Assembly (NCBI GenBank): GCA_008932955.1
Contig: WBXE01000107.1
Coordinates: 1-7,787, forward strand
From: Verrucomicrobiota bacterium
Lineage (GTDB): Bacteria > Verrucomicrobiota > Verrucomicrobiia > Verrucomicrobiales > Akkermansiaceae
DNA: 7,787 nt
Reading direction: 5' to 3'
The notes under the pieces are model-generated. The model saw nothing but the letters and a program-made list of their open reading frames with translations, did not search any database and was not told the origin of the DNA. Of this stretch, positions 1-6,206 are shown in pieces; positions within the stretch are counted from its first letter, which is position 1; each line of letters starts with the position of its first letter. A program made the translations under genes and the position numbers.

Positions 1-12
1 GCTCCACCATAT

Positions 13-38
13 TATGCTCGAAATGCGGGACTGACCCC
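13..38. repeat. Right arm of a palindromic REP-like repeat, cut by the window edge
   Basis: This 26-base stretch matches the right arm of the complete palindrome at 1761-1833 in 24 of 26 positions; the differences are at 13 and 24. Its core is gcgggactgacccc (25-38). The flank before it (ccaccatatta) also resembles the loop side of the complete copy. The left arm should lie just outside the window. The repeat ends 8 bases from the purH stop codon, so a folded element would sit directly behind purH and could protect or terminate its mRNA. That role is inference; the repeat match is seen directly. Confidence 0.75.
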
Positions 39-46
39 AATGGACC

Positions 47-1588
47 TCAGTGTCTGAAGTGGCGGAAGCCAGTGAAGATCATGGCCATGCCGGCGGCGTC
101 GGCGGCGGCGATGACTTCCTCGTCGCGGATCGAGCCGCCGGGTTGGATGCAGGCGGTGGCACCGGCGTCGATGGCGCTTTGCAGGCCGTCGGCAAACGGG
201 AACATGGCGTCGGAGGCAACGATGCTGCCTTTGAGGTCGAGGCCGGCTTCGCGGGCTTTCCACACTGCGATGCGCGAGGAATCGACCCGGCTCATTTGGC
301 CGGCGCCGATGCCCAGCGTGCGGTCGGCGTTGGTATAGACGATGGCATTGGATTTGACGTGTTTGACGATGCGCCAGCCAAAGCGCATGGCGCGCATTTC
401 CTCTTGGGTGGGTGGGCGCTTGGTCACCACGCGGCTTTCGAGGTTGTCGAGGCCCAGTGCGGTGTGGTCGCGATCCATGACCATAATGCCACCGGGGCAG
501 GAGCGGACGACACTGGATTTTTTTTCCACCAGATAGGCGTCGTTCATTTTCATGAGTCGCAGGTTTTTCTTTTTCTGGAGCAGGGCACGGGCATCGGCGG
601 CGAATTCCGGAGCGATGATCACATCGGTGAAAATTTCGGAAATGACGCGGGCCAAGTCGATAGTCAGCGGTCGATTGCATACGATCACGCCGCCAAACGG
701 TGCCTGGCGGTCCGTTTCGAAGGCTTTTTGCCAAGCTAGGCGCAGGTCGTCGTCATCCTGGCCGACGCCGCAGGGGTTAGTGTGTTTTAGGATAGCGACG
801 GTGGGGCGGACGAAATCGAGGATAAGATCGGCAGCGGACTCGATGTCGATGATATTGGTATAGCTGAGTTCCTTGCCCTGGATTTTGGTGAAGTGCTTGC
901 GGAAATCGCCGTAGAGGGCGCACTTCTGATGGGGGTTATCGCCGTAGCGCAACTCCTGTTCGAGCGGCAAGCTGAGCGAGAAATTGCTGCACGTGCCGCT
1001 GCGGCACTGGCCGAGGTAATTGGTGATGGCAGCATCGTACTGCGAGGTGCGCAAAAATACTTTCACCGCAAGTTGCTCGCGGAAACCCTTGGTGGTGTTG
1101 CCTTTGTGGGCTGTCATCTCCTCGATCACCCGCGGGTAATCCGCAGGATCGACGATCACCGTGACGCTGGCGTGGTTTTTCGCTGCACTGCGCAACATCG
1201 AGGGACCGCCGATATCGATGTTTTCAATGGCTTCATCGAGGGTGACGTCGGCTTTGGCGATGGTTTCCTCAAACGGGTAGAGGTTGACCACAACCAAATC
1301 GATGGGCGGGATGGCGTTGCTTTTCCCTTGGGCGACGTGTTCCGGATCGTCGCGGCGCTGGAGCAAGCCGCCGTGGATTTTGGGATGGAGAGTTTTGAGG
1401 CGACCGTCAAACAACTCGGGCGCTCCCGTGTATTCCGACACATCAATGACCGGCAGGCCGCTGGCACGCAGGGCTTTAGCGGTGCCGCCGGTTGACAGCA
1501 GCTCGACGCCTAGGGCGTGCAGGGCGGTGGCAAATTCGGCGAGCCCGGTTTTATCGGAGACCGAGAGAAGAGCGCGAGTGATGGGCAT
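47..1588 (-). CDS. purH: Bifunctional AICAR formyltransferase / IMP cyclohydrolase (PurH)
   Basis: PurH catalyses the last two steps of de novo IMP synthesis in the cytoplasm: formylation of AICAR with 10-formyl-tetrahydrofolate, then ring closure to IMP. The 513-residue protein has the usual family length (about 510-530). The N-terminal cyclohydrolase domain (about 1-145) shows STGGTAKAL (32-40), FDGRLKTLHPKIHGG (60-74), NLYPF (102-106) and NIDIGGPSMLRSAAKNH (123-139). The transformylase domain shows LRYGDNPHQ (213-221), the catalytic LKHTNPCG (267-274, with Lys268 and His269), RFGWRIVKHVKSNAIV (402-417), SDAMFPFADG (459-468), QPGGSIRDEE (482-491) and the family's C-terminal TGFRHFRH. The start at 1588 gives the canonical MPITRALLSVSDKTGL. 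The frame stays open to 1810, but that extension runs into a palindromic repeat and has no PurH character. The gene stands alone, divergent from the nitroreductase gene, with its own promoter almost on the start codon. The usual (S/A)FGG motif reads DRQAPFGG (293-300). Confidence 0.97.
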   Translation of the reverse strand: MPITRALLSVSDKTGLAEFATALHALGVELLSTGGTAKALRASGLPVIDVSEYTGAPELFDGRLKTLHPKIHGGLLQRRDDPEHVAQGKSNAIPPIDLVVVNLYPFEETIAKADVTLDEAIENIDIGGPSMLRSAAKNHASVTVIVDPADYPRVIEEMTAHKGNTTKGFREQLAVKVFLRTSQYDAAITNYLGQCRSGTCSNFSLSLPLEQELRYGDNPHQKCALYGDFRKHFTKIQGKELSYTNIIDIESAADLILDFVRPTVAILKHTNPCGVGQDDDDLRLAWQKAFETDRQAPFGGVIVCNRPLTIDLARVISEIFTDVIIAPEFAADARALLQKKKNLRLMKMNDAYLVEKKSSVVRSCPGGIMVMDRDHTALGLDNLESRVVTKRPPTQEEMRAMRFGWRIVKHVKSNAIVYTNADRTLGIGAGQMSRVDSSRIAVWKAREAGLDLKGSIVASDAMFPFADGLQSAIDAGATACIQPGGSIRDEEVIAAADAAGMAMIFTGFRHFRH

Positions 1589-1595
1589 GGCTGGA

Positions 1596-1624
1596 ATTCT
1601 ACGCGGGGGGTGACCGGCGGGCAA
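1596..1624 (-). promoter_or_regulatory. Predicted sigma70-type promoter of purH
   Basis: On the minus strand TTGCCC (1624-1619) is followed, after exactly 17 bases, by TAGAAT (1601-1596). The purH ATG begins at 1588, seven bases past the -10 box. Transcription would therefore start at or within a base or two of the start codon, giving a leaderless or nearly leaderless mRNA. No Shine-Dalgarno sequence is visible before the ATG, which agrees with this. The boxes are seen directly; promoter activity is inferred. Confidence 0.55.
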
Positions 1625-1760
1625 TCGCCCTCCTGCGCGACTGCGTAGCCGAGGATGGGGCCCTAGGCAAGCGGCATTTGCTTCATCGCACAGGACCGCC
1701 CGCGCAAACCACTGGAGTCTTGTTTTACATTCCGAAGTTTTGCCTCCTCCGTGGGATTGC

Positions 1761-1833
1761 GGGGTCAGTCCCGCTTTTCGAACATGCGGGTCCCGCTTCC
1801 ACAACACCATGCTCGAAAAGCGGGACTGACCCC
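1761..1833. repeat. Complete palindromic REP-like repeat with 26-base arms
   Basis: The arms 1761-1786 and 1808-1833 are reverse complements in 25 of 26 positions (A/C mismatch at 1782) around a 21-base loop. The left arm begins ggggtcagtcccgctttt and the right arm ends gcgggactgacccc. The loop side also holds a small palindrome, gcgggtcccgc (1786-1796). A half copy of the same family lies at 13-38, so the element is dispersed rather than specific to this locus. No transposase or clear target-site duplication is visible. Such palindromes are typical of REP sequences mobilised in trans by Y1 (RAYT/IS200-like) transposases; that link is inference. It lies between two divergent genes, so it is not a simple gene-end terminator. 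Confidence 0.8.
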
Positions 1834-1858
1834 CATCGGCTACGCGCGCTATTCGGGC

Positions 1859-1886
1859 TTGCGGTTACGGGAGATGCCGCTAGCGT
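1859..1886 (+). promoter_or_regulatory. Predicted promoter of the nitroreductase gene
   Basis: TTGCGG (1859-1864), 16 bases, then TAGCGT (1881-1886) in the context gcTAGCGT. The ATG chosen for the nitroreductase is at 1895, eight bases past the -10 box. The same gcTAGCGT -10 occurs before ileS. The -35 box is an imperfect match. This placement supports 1895 over the in-frame ATG at 1874, which would put the -10 box inside the gene. Confidence 0.4.
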
Positions 1887-1894
1887 TTTCCGCG

Positions 1895-2542
1895 ATGCAT
1901 GCAATTGCCCCCCCCGCGCTGACGGCCGCCCTGCGCTGGCGCTACGCCACCAAGAGTTTTGATCCAGCGAAGAAAATCCCGCAAGACGTGTTCGACGGCT
2001 TGTTGGATGCACTGGTGCTCACCCCGTCGTCATTCGGCATCCAGCCGTGGAAATTCATCGTCGTGCAGGACCCGGCGCTGCGGGCGGAGCTGCAGCCCGC
2101 GTCGTGGAACCAACCCCAAGTCACTGAGGCGTCACATTTTATCGTGCTGGCCGCCCGCGAGGCCATCGCCACCGCACAGGTGGACGCATGGATCGCCCAC
2201 ATCGCCAAAGCGCGCGGCGTCTCCGAGGACAGCCTAGCCGAATACCGTGGCCGCATGGCCGGCTTTCTGGCGGCCATGGACGACGAACAGAAATTTGCTT
2301 GGGCGAGTCGCCAGACGTACATCGCGCTGGGCCAGTTGATGACCAGCGCCGCGCTGCTGGGGGTGGATAGCTGCCCGCTGGAGGGGATTTCGCCGCCGGC
2401 CTACGATGCCGCATTGGGGCTGGCGGGCAGCGGCTACCGCACGGTAGTTGCCTGCGCGCTGGGTTACCGCAGTGCCGGCGACAAGTACGCGCTGGTGCCC
2501 AAGAGCCGTTTTGATCACACGCAGGTAGTGGAATACCGATAG
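1895..2542 (+). CDS. NfsB-like FMN-dependent NAD(P)H nitroreductase family protein
   Basis: This 215-residue cytoplasmic flavoprotein belongs to the nitroreductase superfamily, whose members reduce nitroaromatics, quinones or pterins with NAD(P)H, usually as FMN-bound homodimers. The N-terminal RYATKSFDPAKKIP and then PSSFGIQPWKFIVV match the FMN-binding start of NfsB (RHSTKAFDASKK, then SPSSTNSQPWHFIV). The segment FAWASRQTYIALGQLMTSAALLGVDSCPLEG matches the NfsB stretch that carries the second flavin contacts and the PIEG motif, and VPKSRFD near the end matches the LPKSR tail. Length is right for the family. The start at 1895 begins MHAIAPPALTAALRWRYATK; upstream in-frame starts (1874, 1751) run through the promoter and a palindrome. 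It has no operon partner: purH diverges from it, and ileS follows 70 bases later with its own promoter. The physiological substrate cannot be told from sequence. Confidence 0.9.
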   Translation: MHAIAPPALTAALRWRYATKSFDPAKKIPQDVFDGLLDALVLTPSSFGIQPWKFIVVQDPALRAELQPASWNQPQVTEASHFIVLAAREAIATAQVDAWIAHIAKARGVSEDSLAEYRGRMAGFLAAMDDEQKFAWASRQTYIALGQLMTSAALLGVDSCPLEGISPPAYDAALGLAGSGYRTVVACALGYRSAGDKYALVPKSRFDHTQVVEYR

Positions 2543-2547
2543 AACGG

Positions 2548-2567
2548 CGGAAAACCTGCAGTTTCCG
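2548..2567 (+). terminator. Weak hairpin behind the nitroreductase gene
   Basis: A six-base stem, cggaaa (2548-2553) with tttccg (2562-2567), closes an eight-base loop five bases after the stop codon. There is no T-run behind it (ggtggttg follows), so it is not a classic intrinsic terminator. It may only stabilise the 3' end. Confidence 0.2.
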
Positions 2568-2571
2568 GTGG

Positions 2572-2600
2572 TTGACCGGGTGGCTGAGGCTTGCTAGCGT
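2572..2600 (+). promoter_or_regulatory. Predicted promoter of ileS
   Basis: TTGACC (2572-2577), a 17-base spacer, then TAGCGT (2595-2600). The ileS ATG is at 2613, so the expected leader is only about six bases. The -35 box matches five of six consensus bases; the -10 keeps the three most conserved positions (T1, A2, T6). No Shine-Dalgarno sequence and no T-box leader are present: the gap to the nitroreductase stop is only 70 bases, too short for a T-box. Confidence 0.55.
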
Positions 2601-2612
2601 GCGCGCCCCGTC

Positions 2613-5393
2613 ATGAGCGCCGCCCCGAATTACAAAGAGACACTGACCCTACCACAGACGAATTTCCCGATGCGGGGAGATCTGGTGGAAAACGAACCCA
2701 AACGCCTCGCGCGGTGGGAAAGCGAGGGTTTGTATGAAAAAATCATCGCGCGGCGCCGCGCCGAAGTGGCACCGGAGTTTATTTTGCACGACGGCCCGCC
2801 GTTTGCCAACGGCGACGTGCACATGGGCACGGCGCTCAACAAGGTGCTCAAGGATTTGGTGGTCAAATCCAAGACGATGGCGGGTTTCACCGCGCCGTTT
2901 ATTCCCGGCTGGGATTGCCACGGCTTGCCCATCGAGTTCAAAGTGGTGAGGGAAACTGCGGGCTTGGAGCCGGGCGAGATTCGCCGCCGCTGCAGCGAGT
3001 TTGCGCAGAAATTCATTGCCATTCAGCGTGCCTCGTTCCGCCGCCTCGGGGTCTTCGGCGATTGGGACAATCCGTATCTCACCATGAACCCCGGCTACGA
3101 GGCGAGCATCTTGCGCGTCTTCGCCAAACTCGTGAAAAACGGCGCGATCTATCAATCCAAGAAACCCGTCCAATGGTCATACGGCGCGCAAACCGCCCTC
3201 GCCGAGGCCGAAATCGAGTACCAGGACAAGGACAGCCCCGCCGTTTACGTGCGCTTCCCTCTGACGGAGCGCCGGCTTCAGCCGGCGAGTCATCTTGCTG
3301 TCTTGCACGGTGCCGCGATGGTCATCTGGACGACCACCCCGTGGACGCTGCCAGCCAATCTCGGCATCGCTCTGCATCCGGAATTCACCTACACCGTCGG
3401 CCGCTTTGAAAAAGATGGCCACGCCCAAACTCTGGTCGTGCTGCGCGAACTCGTCGCGGATTTCTCCGCCAAGACCGGTTTCGTTCTAACTGAAAATCTA
3501 GCCGCGCTCAAAGGCCACGAATTCGAAGGCTGCGAGGCGCAACACCCGTTCCTCGATCGCGTCTCGAAGGTGATTTTGGCCACCTTCGTCACCACCGACA
3601 CCGGCACCGGCGCAGTGCACATCGCCCCCGGCCACGGCGCCGACGACTACGTGGCCGGCCAGCACAACGGCCTCGGCGTGCTCTCGCCAGTGGATAACGA
3701 AGGCAAATTCACCGCCGAAGTGGGCATCCCTGAACTCGTCGGCGTGCATGTCTTCAAGGCCAACGCCCGCATCATCGAAATTCTATCCGAACGCGCGAAC
3801 CTGCTAGGCCAGGAGACGATCCGTCATTCCTATCCGCATTGCTGGCGCTCGAAAACGCCGGTCATTTTCCGCGCCGTCGAACAATTCTTCATCTCGCTGG
3901 AAACCTTGCGCGGTGAAGCGCTGGCCGAAATCGAAGCGGTCGAATGGCTGCCGGGCTGGGGCCGCAACCGGATCCACAGCACCGTGGAAAGCCGCCCGGA
4001 CTGGTGCATCTCGCGCCAGCGCACCTGGGGGGTGCCGCTGCCGGTGTTTTTCGATGAAAATGGCGCGGCCATTCTATCGGCCGAGTTAGCCCACAAGGTG
4101 GCCGATCTGGTGGAAACCGAGGGCACCAACTACTGGTTTGATCACAGCGATGCCGAACTCGCCGAGCGCCTCGGCTTGCCCGCCGGTGTTAAAAAATGCC
4201 ACGACACGCTCGACGTGTGGATCGACTCCGGTTGCTCACATGTAGCAGTGTTAGATAAGCATCCACAACTGCACGTCCCCTGCGATTTGTACCTTGAAGC
4301 CACTGACCAGCATCGCGGTTGGTTTCAAAGCTCGCTCATGCTCAGCGTGGCTTACCGCGGCATCGCTCCCTACAAGACCGTCATGACCCACGGCTTTGTG
4401 GTCGATAAGGACAAGAAAAAACTATCCAAGTCCGAGGCCGAAAAAGCCGGCAAACCCATCGACGCCGCGCATTTCTACAACCAATACGGTGCCGACATCG
4501 TTCGCCTGTGGGTCAGCAGCGTCGATTGGCAAAACGAGGTCCCCTTCAGCGAAGACCTCTTCAAACAAGTCGCCGAGCCCTACCGCCGCCTGCGCAACAC
4601 CCTGCGCATTTTGTTGGGAAATCTCGATGGCTTCCAGCCAAACGCAGCTCCGACTTCAGCCGACATGTCTGACGGAGCGCTGGCTTCAGCCGGCGTGTCA
4701 TATACACTGCTGGACCGTTGGATCCTCGAACGGCTCCACGAGGTGACCGCGGAGTGCCTCAAGGCCTATCAGGCCTACGAATTCCGCAAGGTCTTCAGCG
4801 CCCTCAACCAGTTTTGCACCACGGATCTATCAGCCATTTACATCGATGCCACCAAGGACCGCATGTATTGTGACGCGCCGGACTCGCCGCGCCGCCGCGC
4901 CTCGCAGACGGCGATGCACGAGATTTTCACCACCATCGCCCGCCTGCTAGCGCCGATTCTAGCCTTCACCGCCGACGAGGCATGGGAGCACGCTGCCTTC
5001 ACCACCGGCAGCGTCCACGAGCAGGACTTTCCCGTGCCCAACCCAGAGTTTGCGCCGGGGGCGGCCTCCCAACAAGCCGCCCGCCTATTTGAAATCAAGT
5101 ACGTCATCCAGACCGCCATCGAGGCACGTATCCAGACCAAGGAATTTACCCGCAACAACGAGGCAGATATCTCTCTAACCATCCCCACGGAAGATGGCGG
5201 GCTCCTGCCGCTGCTCAATAACCGAGAATTTGCCACCGAGTTTTTCATCATTGCCGGCCTAACTGCCACCGTGGGCGCGACGCTCGGGGCCACCGCCCGC
5301 AGGACCGATCACGCCCTCTGCCCGCGCTGCCGCAAACTCGAACCGCTGCTACCCGCCGGCCTCTGCGAGCGCTGCGCGGAAGTGGTCAAATAG
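2613..5393 (+). CDS. ileS: Isoleucyl-tRNA synthetase
   Basis: IleRS charges tRNA-Ile with isoleucine and hydrolyses mischarged valine. This 926-residue class I enzyme has the family length. It opens with YKETLTLPQTNFPMRG. The HIGH-type motif is HMGT (70-73) within DGPPFANGDVHMGTALNK. The CP1 editing domain shows WTTTPWTLPAN (239-249) and TDTGTGAVHIAPGHGADDY (328-346). The core then shows WCISRQRTWGVPLPVF, DVWIDSGCSH, DQHRGWFQSSL and the KMSKS loop KLSKS (603-607). The anticodon-binding domain starts near LLDRWILERL (about 700). A C-terminal zinc knuckle has Cys903, Cys906, Cys918 and Cys921. It reads as the bacterial form with a zinc end. Two segments look foreign: residues 217-227 before WTTTPW, and about 679-697 before the anticodon domain. 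Both are encoded by copies of a REP-like DNA repeat. lspA follows after 195 bases, a common bacterial pairing. Confidence 0.98.
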   Translation: MSAAPNYKETLTLPQTNFPMRGDLVENEPKRLARWESEGLYEKIIARRRAEVAPEFILHDGPPFANGDVHMGTALNKVLKDLVVKSKTMAGFTAPFIPGWDCHGLPIEFKVVRETAGLEPGEIRRRCSEFAQKFIAIQRASFRRLGVFGDWDNPYLTMNPGYEASILRVFAKLVKNGAIYQSKKPVQWSYGAQTALAEAEIEYQDKDSPAVYVRFPLTERRLQPASHLAVLHGAAMVIWTTTPWTLPANLGIALHPEFTYTVGRFEKDGHAQTLVVLRELVADFSAKTGFVLTENLAALKGHEFEGCEAQHPFLDRVSKVILATFVTTDTGTGAVHIAPGHGADDYVAGQHNGLGVLSPVDNEGKFTAEVGIPELVGVHVFKANARIIEILSERANLLGQETIRHSYPHCWRSKTPVIFRAVEQFFISLETLRGEALAEIEAVEWLPGWGRNRIHSTVESRPDWCISRQRTWGVPLPVFFDENGAAILSAELAHKVADLVETEGTNYWFDHSDAELAERLGLPAGVKKCHDTLDVWIDSGCSHVAVLDKHPQLHVPCDLYLEATDQHRGWFQSSLMLSVAYRGIAPYKTVMTHGFVVDKDKKKLSKSEAEKAGKPIDAAHFYNQYGADIVRLWVSSVDWQNEVPFSEDLFKQVAEPYRRLRNTLRILLGNLDGFQPNAAPTSADMSDGALASAGVSYTLLDRWILERLHEVTAECLKAYQAYEFRKVFSALNQFCTTDLSAIYIDATKDRMYCDAPDSPRRRASQTAMHEIFTTIARLLAPILAFTADEAWEHAAFTTGSVHEQDFPVPNPEFAPGAASQQAARLFEIKYVIQTAIEARIQTKEFTRNNEADISLTIPTEDGGLLPLLNNREFATEFFIIAGLTATVGATLGATARRTDHALCPRCRKLEPLLPAGLCERCAEVVK
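3261..3293. repeat. REP-like repeat copy inside ileS (editing-domain edge)
   Basis: This 33-base copy matches 4669-4701 in 31 of 33 positions (differences at copy positions 13 and 28). Its centre, gccggc-ttca-gccggc (3271-3286), is a perfect six-base-pair hairpin. It begins on codon position 1 of ileS and reads LTERRLQPASH, between VRFPLT and VIWTTTPWTLPAN, a stretch of variable length in IleRS. The reading frame is preserved, so the gene stays intact. Confidence 0.75.
4647..4701. repeat. REP-like repeat inside ileS, two tandem units (linker before anticodon domain)
   Basis: The second unit (4669-4701) is the 31/33 match to 3261-3293. It forms gctggc-ttca-gccggc (4679-4694), a six-pair hairpin with one G-U pair. 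A diverged unit lies 30 bases upstream: 4651-4670 matches 4681-4700 in 15 of 20 positions around a shared cttcagcc. The second unit begins on codon position 2, so it reads SDGALASAGVS, unlike the LTERRLQPAS of the first copy. It falls in the linker between the catalytic core and LLDRWILERL, a place tolerant of insertion. Confidence 0.7.
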
Positions 5394-5405
5394 AGACAGA
5401 AGACT

Positions 5406-5539
5406 GCAAGACACAAGAGTAGAGAAAAGAAGCGACCTAGCGGCTTGTCATTCTTCTCTTGCGTCTTGCGTCTTGCGTCTTGCGTCTTGCGTCTTGCGTC
5501 TTGCGTCTTGCGTCTTGCGTCTTGCGTCTTGTGTCTTGC
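5406..5539. repeat. Inverted repeat bracketing the heptanucleotide array
   Basis: gcaagacacaag (5406-5417) is the perfect reverse complement of cttgtgtcttgc (5528-5539), 12 of 12, separated by 110 bases. The right arm uses the one variant unit of the array (cttgtgt), so this pairing is specific to that end. Inside it, agagaa (5421-5426) can pair with ttctct (5454-5459) and aagc (5430-5433) with gctt (5443-5446). An RNA reading out of ileS could fold here, perhaps ending ileS transcripts or insulating lspA. Function is inference. Confidence 0.5.
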
Positions 5540-5541
5540 GT
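5458..5541. repeat. Heptanucleotide tandem array, 12 units of cttgcgt
   Basis: Twelve head-to-tail seven-base units fill 84 bases: ten exact cttgcgt units, one cttgtgt (5528-5534), then one more exact unit. Degenerate units continue to the right (cttgaag at 5542-5548, then tcttgaagt). It lies entirely between ileS and lspA and ends 47 bases before the lspA ATG. Heptanucleotide arrays of this kind recall the STRR repeats of cyanobacteria in form only. A seven-base unit in coding DNA would cycle through all frames; the overlapping minus-strand reading frame (TQDARRK repeats) is an artefact of this. Confidence 0.9.
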
Positions 5542-5588
5542 CTTGAAGTCTTGAAGTTTCTTGCCGATAACAGATAACCAATAACTAC

Positions 5589-6140
5589 ATGCCCTTCCCC
5601 CGCCTTCTGCTCTACCTCACGCTCCCGCTCTATCTCCTCGACCAGGCGACCAAGTTTCTAACGGTGGCGTATTTTCCGCCGCCGTGGTCGGAGCAAGAAC
5701 GGATCATCCGGCTCATCCCCGACGTGTTCCATCTGGTGCGCATCCACAACCAGGGCGTGGCGTTTGGCTTTGGCAACGGCTCGGCCTGGGCACCGTTGGT
5801 ATTTTTGTTCATGCCCTTACTGGCGCTGGTGATGATCCGGCTGTTCTGGCTCAAGGGCGCGTTCCAGCATACACTATCAAAAATCGCGGTGGCCTTGCTG
5901 TTGTGCGGAATCTTCGGCAATCTAACCGACAGGTTGGTGCAGGGCTTCCGGCTCCACGAGCACCTCGGTGAGTCGTTTTGGAGCCGCCTCTCCGCCGGGT
6001 ACGTGGTGGATTTCCTCGCCGTCAAACTGCCGCTTTACGGCTGGTGGCCGGCTTTCAATGTGGCGGATTCCTGTATCTGTGTCGCCGCGTGTCTGCTGTT
6101 TCTCGGTGGCTTGCGCGAGGAGAAAATGACCGTTGCGTGA
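5589..6140 (+). CDS. lspA: Lipoprotein signal peptidase (signal peptidase II)
   Basis: LspA is the inner-membrane aspartyl protease that removes signal peptides from prolipoproteins after lipid attachment to the lipobox cysteine. The 183-residue protein shows the family motifs: LDQATKF (17-23), RIHNQGVAFG (51-60), GNLTDR (110-115), VVDF (139-142) and PAFNVADS (154-161). The catalytic pair should be Asp141 and Asp160, whose 19-residue spacing is normal. About four hydrophobic segments are visible (roughly 5-22, 66-87, 97-113, 158-174). GNLTDR and VVDF are separated by 23 residues instead of the usual five or so, an insertion of about 18 residues (HEHLGESFWSRLSAGY region) at the membrane face. 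It follows ileS, a common pairing, but the 195-base gap contains a repeat array. Weak promoter-like boxes (TTGAAG at 5543 or 5551 with GATAAC/TAACCA) may let it be transcribed separately. No Shine-Dalgarno sequence precedes the ATG. Confidence 0.95.
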   Translation: MPFPRLLLYLTLPLYLLDQATKFLTVAYFPPPWSEQERIIRLIPDVFHLVRIHNQGVAFGFGNGSAWAPLVFLFMPLLALVMIRLFWLKGAFQHTLSKIAVALLLCGIFGNLTDRLVQGFRLHEHLGESFWSRLSAGYVVDFLAVKLPLYGWWPAFNVADSCICVAACLLFLGGLREEKMTVA

Positions 6141-6142
6141 TC

Positions 6143-6177
6143 TGATATAATTACCCGCCGCAACCGCGGGCTTGACG
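6143..6177 (+). promoter_or_regulatory. Candidate promoter elements before the acidic hypothetical gene
   Basis: Two signals lie in the 66-base gap. TGATATAAT (6143-6151) is a perfect extended -10 box directly after the lspA stop codon, but its -35 region (6123-6128, inside lspA) is poor. TTGACG (6172-6177) is a good -35 box placed so that a -10 would fall at 6195-6200 (gaaaac, a poor match), seven bases before the ATG, as in the other genes here. Which one is used cannot be decided by eye. Confidence 0.4.
6154..6170 (+). other. Small GC hairpin in the lspA downstream gap
   Basis: cccgc (6154-6158) pairs with gcggg (6166-6170) around a seven-base loop. It could weakly terminate lspA transcripts, but no T-run follows. 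If the extended -10 at 6146 is used, the hairpin would sit at the very 5' end of the next transcript. Confidence 0.25.
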
Positions 6178-6206
6178 CGCCGCCCCGCCATTGCGAAAAC
6201 TCCCGC

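Noticed and set aside
50..1495. Plus-strand open frames of 229 and 200 residues opposite purH
   Set aside because: They are antisense shadows of purH with Gly/Ala/Asp-rich composition and no family features.
1589..1810. N-terminal extension of PurH by 74 residues from an ATG at 1810
   Set aside because: It adds a segment with no PurH similarity, starts inside the palindromic repeat and would place the promoter boxes within the gene. MPITRALLSVSDKTGL is the canonical PurH start.
1751..1894. Longer nitroreductase starting at 1751 or 1874
   Set aside because: The extra residues come from the palindrome and promoter region. Family similarity begins just after the ATG at 1895.
2543..2612. T-box riboswitch before ileS
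   Set aside because: The gap is 70 bases and the predicted promoter leaves a leader of about six bases, too short for a T-box.
5458..5541. CRISPR array
   Set aside because: The units are seven bases with no spacers, and no cas genes are present.
5309..5581. Minus-strand frame with TQDARRK repeats over the heptanucleotide array
   Set aside because: Three 7-base units give a seven-residue period automatically. The frame also runs into the 3' end of ileS on the opposite strand and has no promoter or family match.
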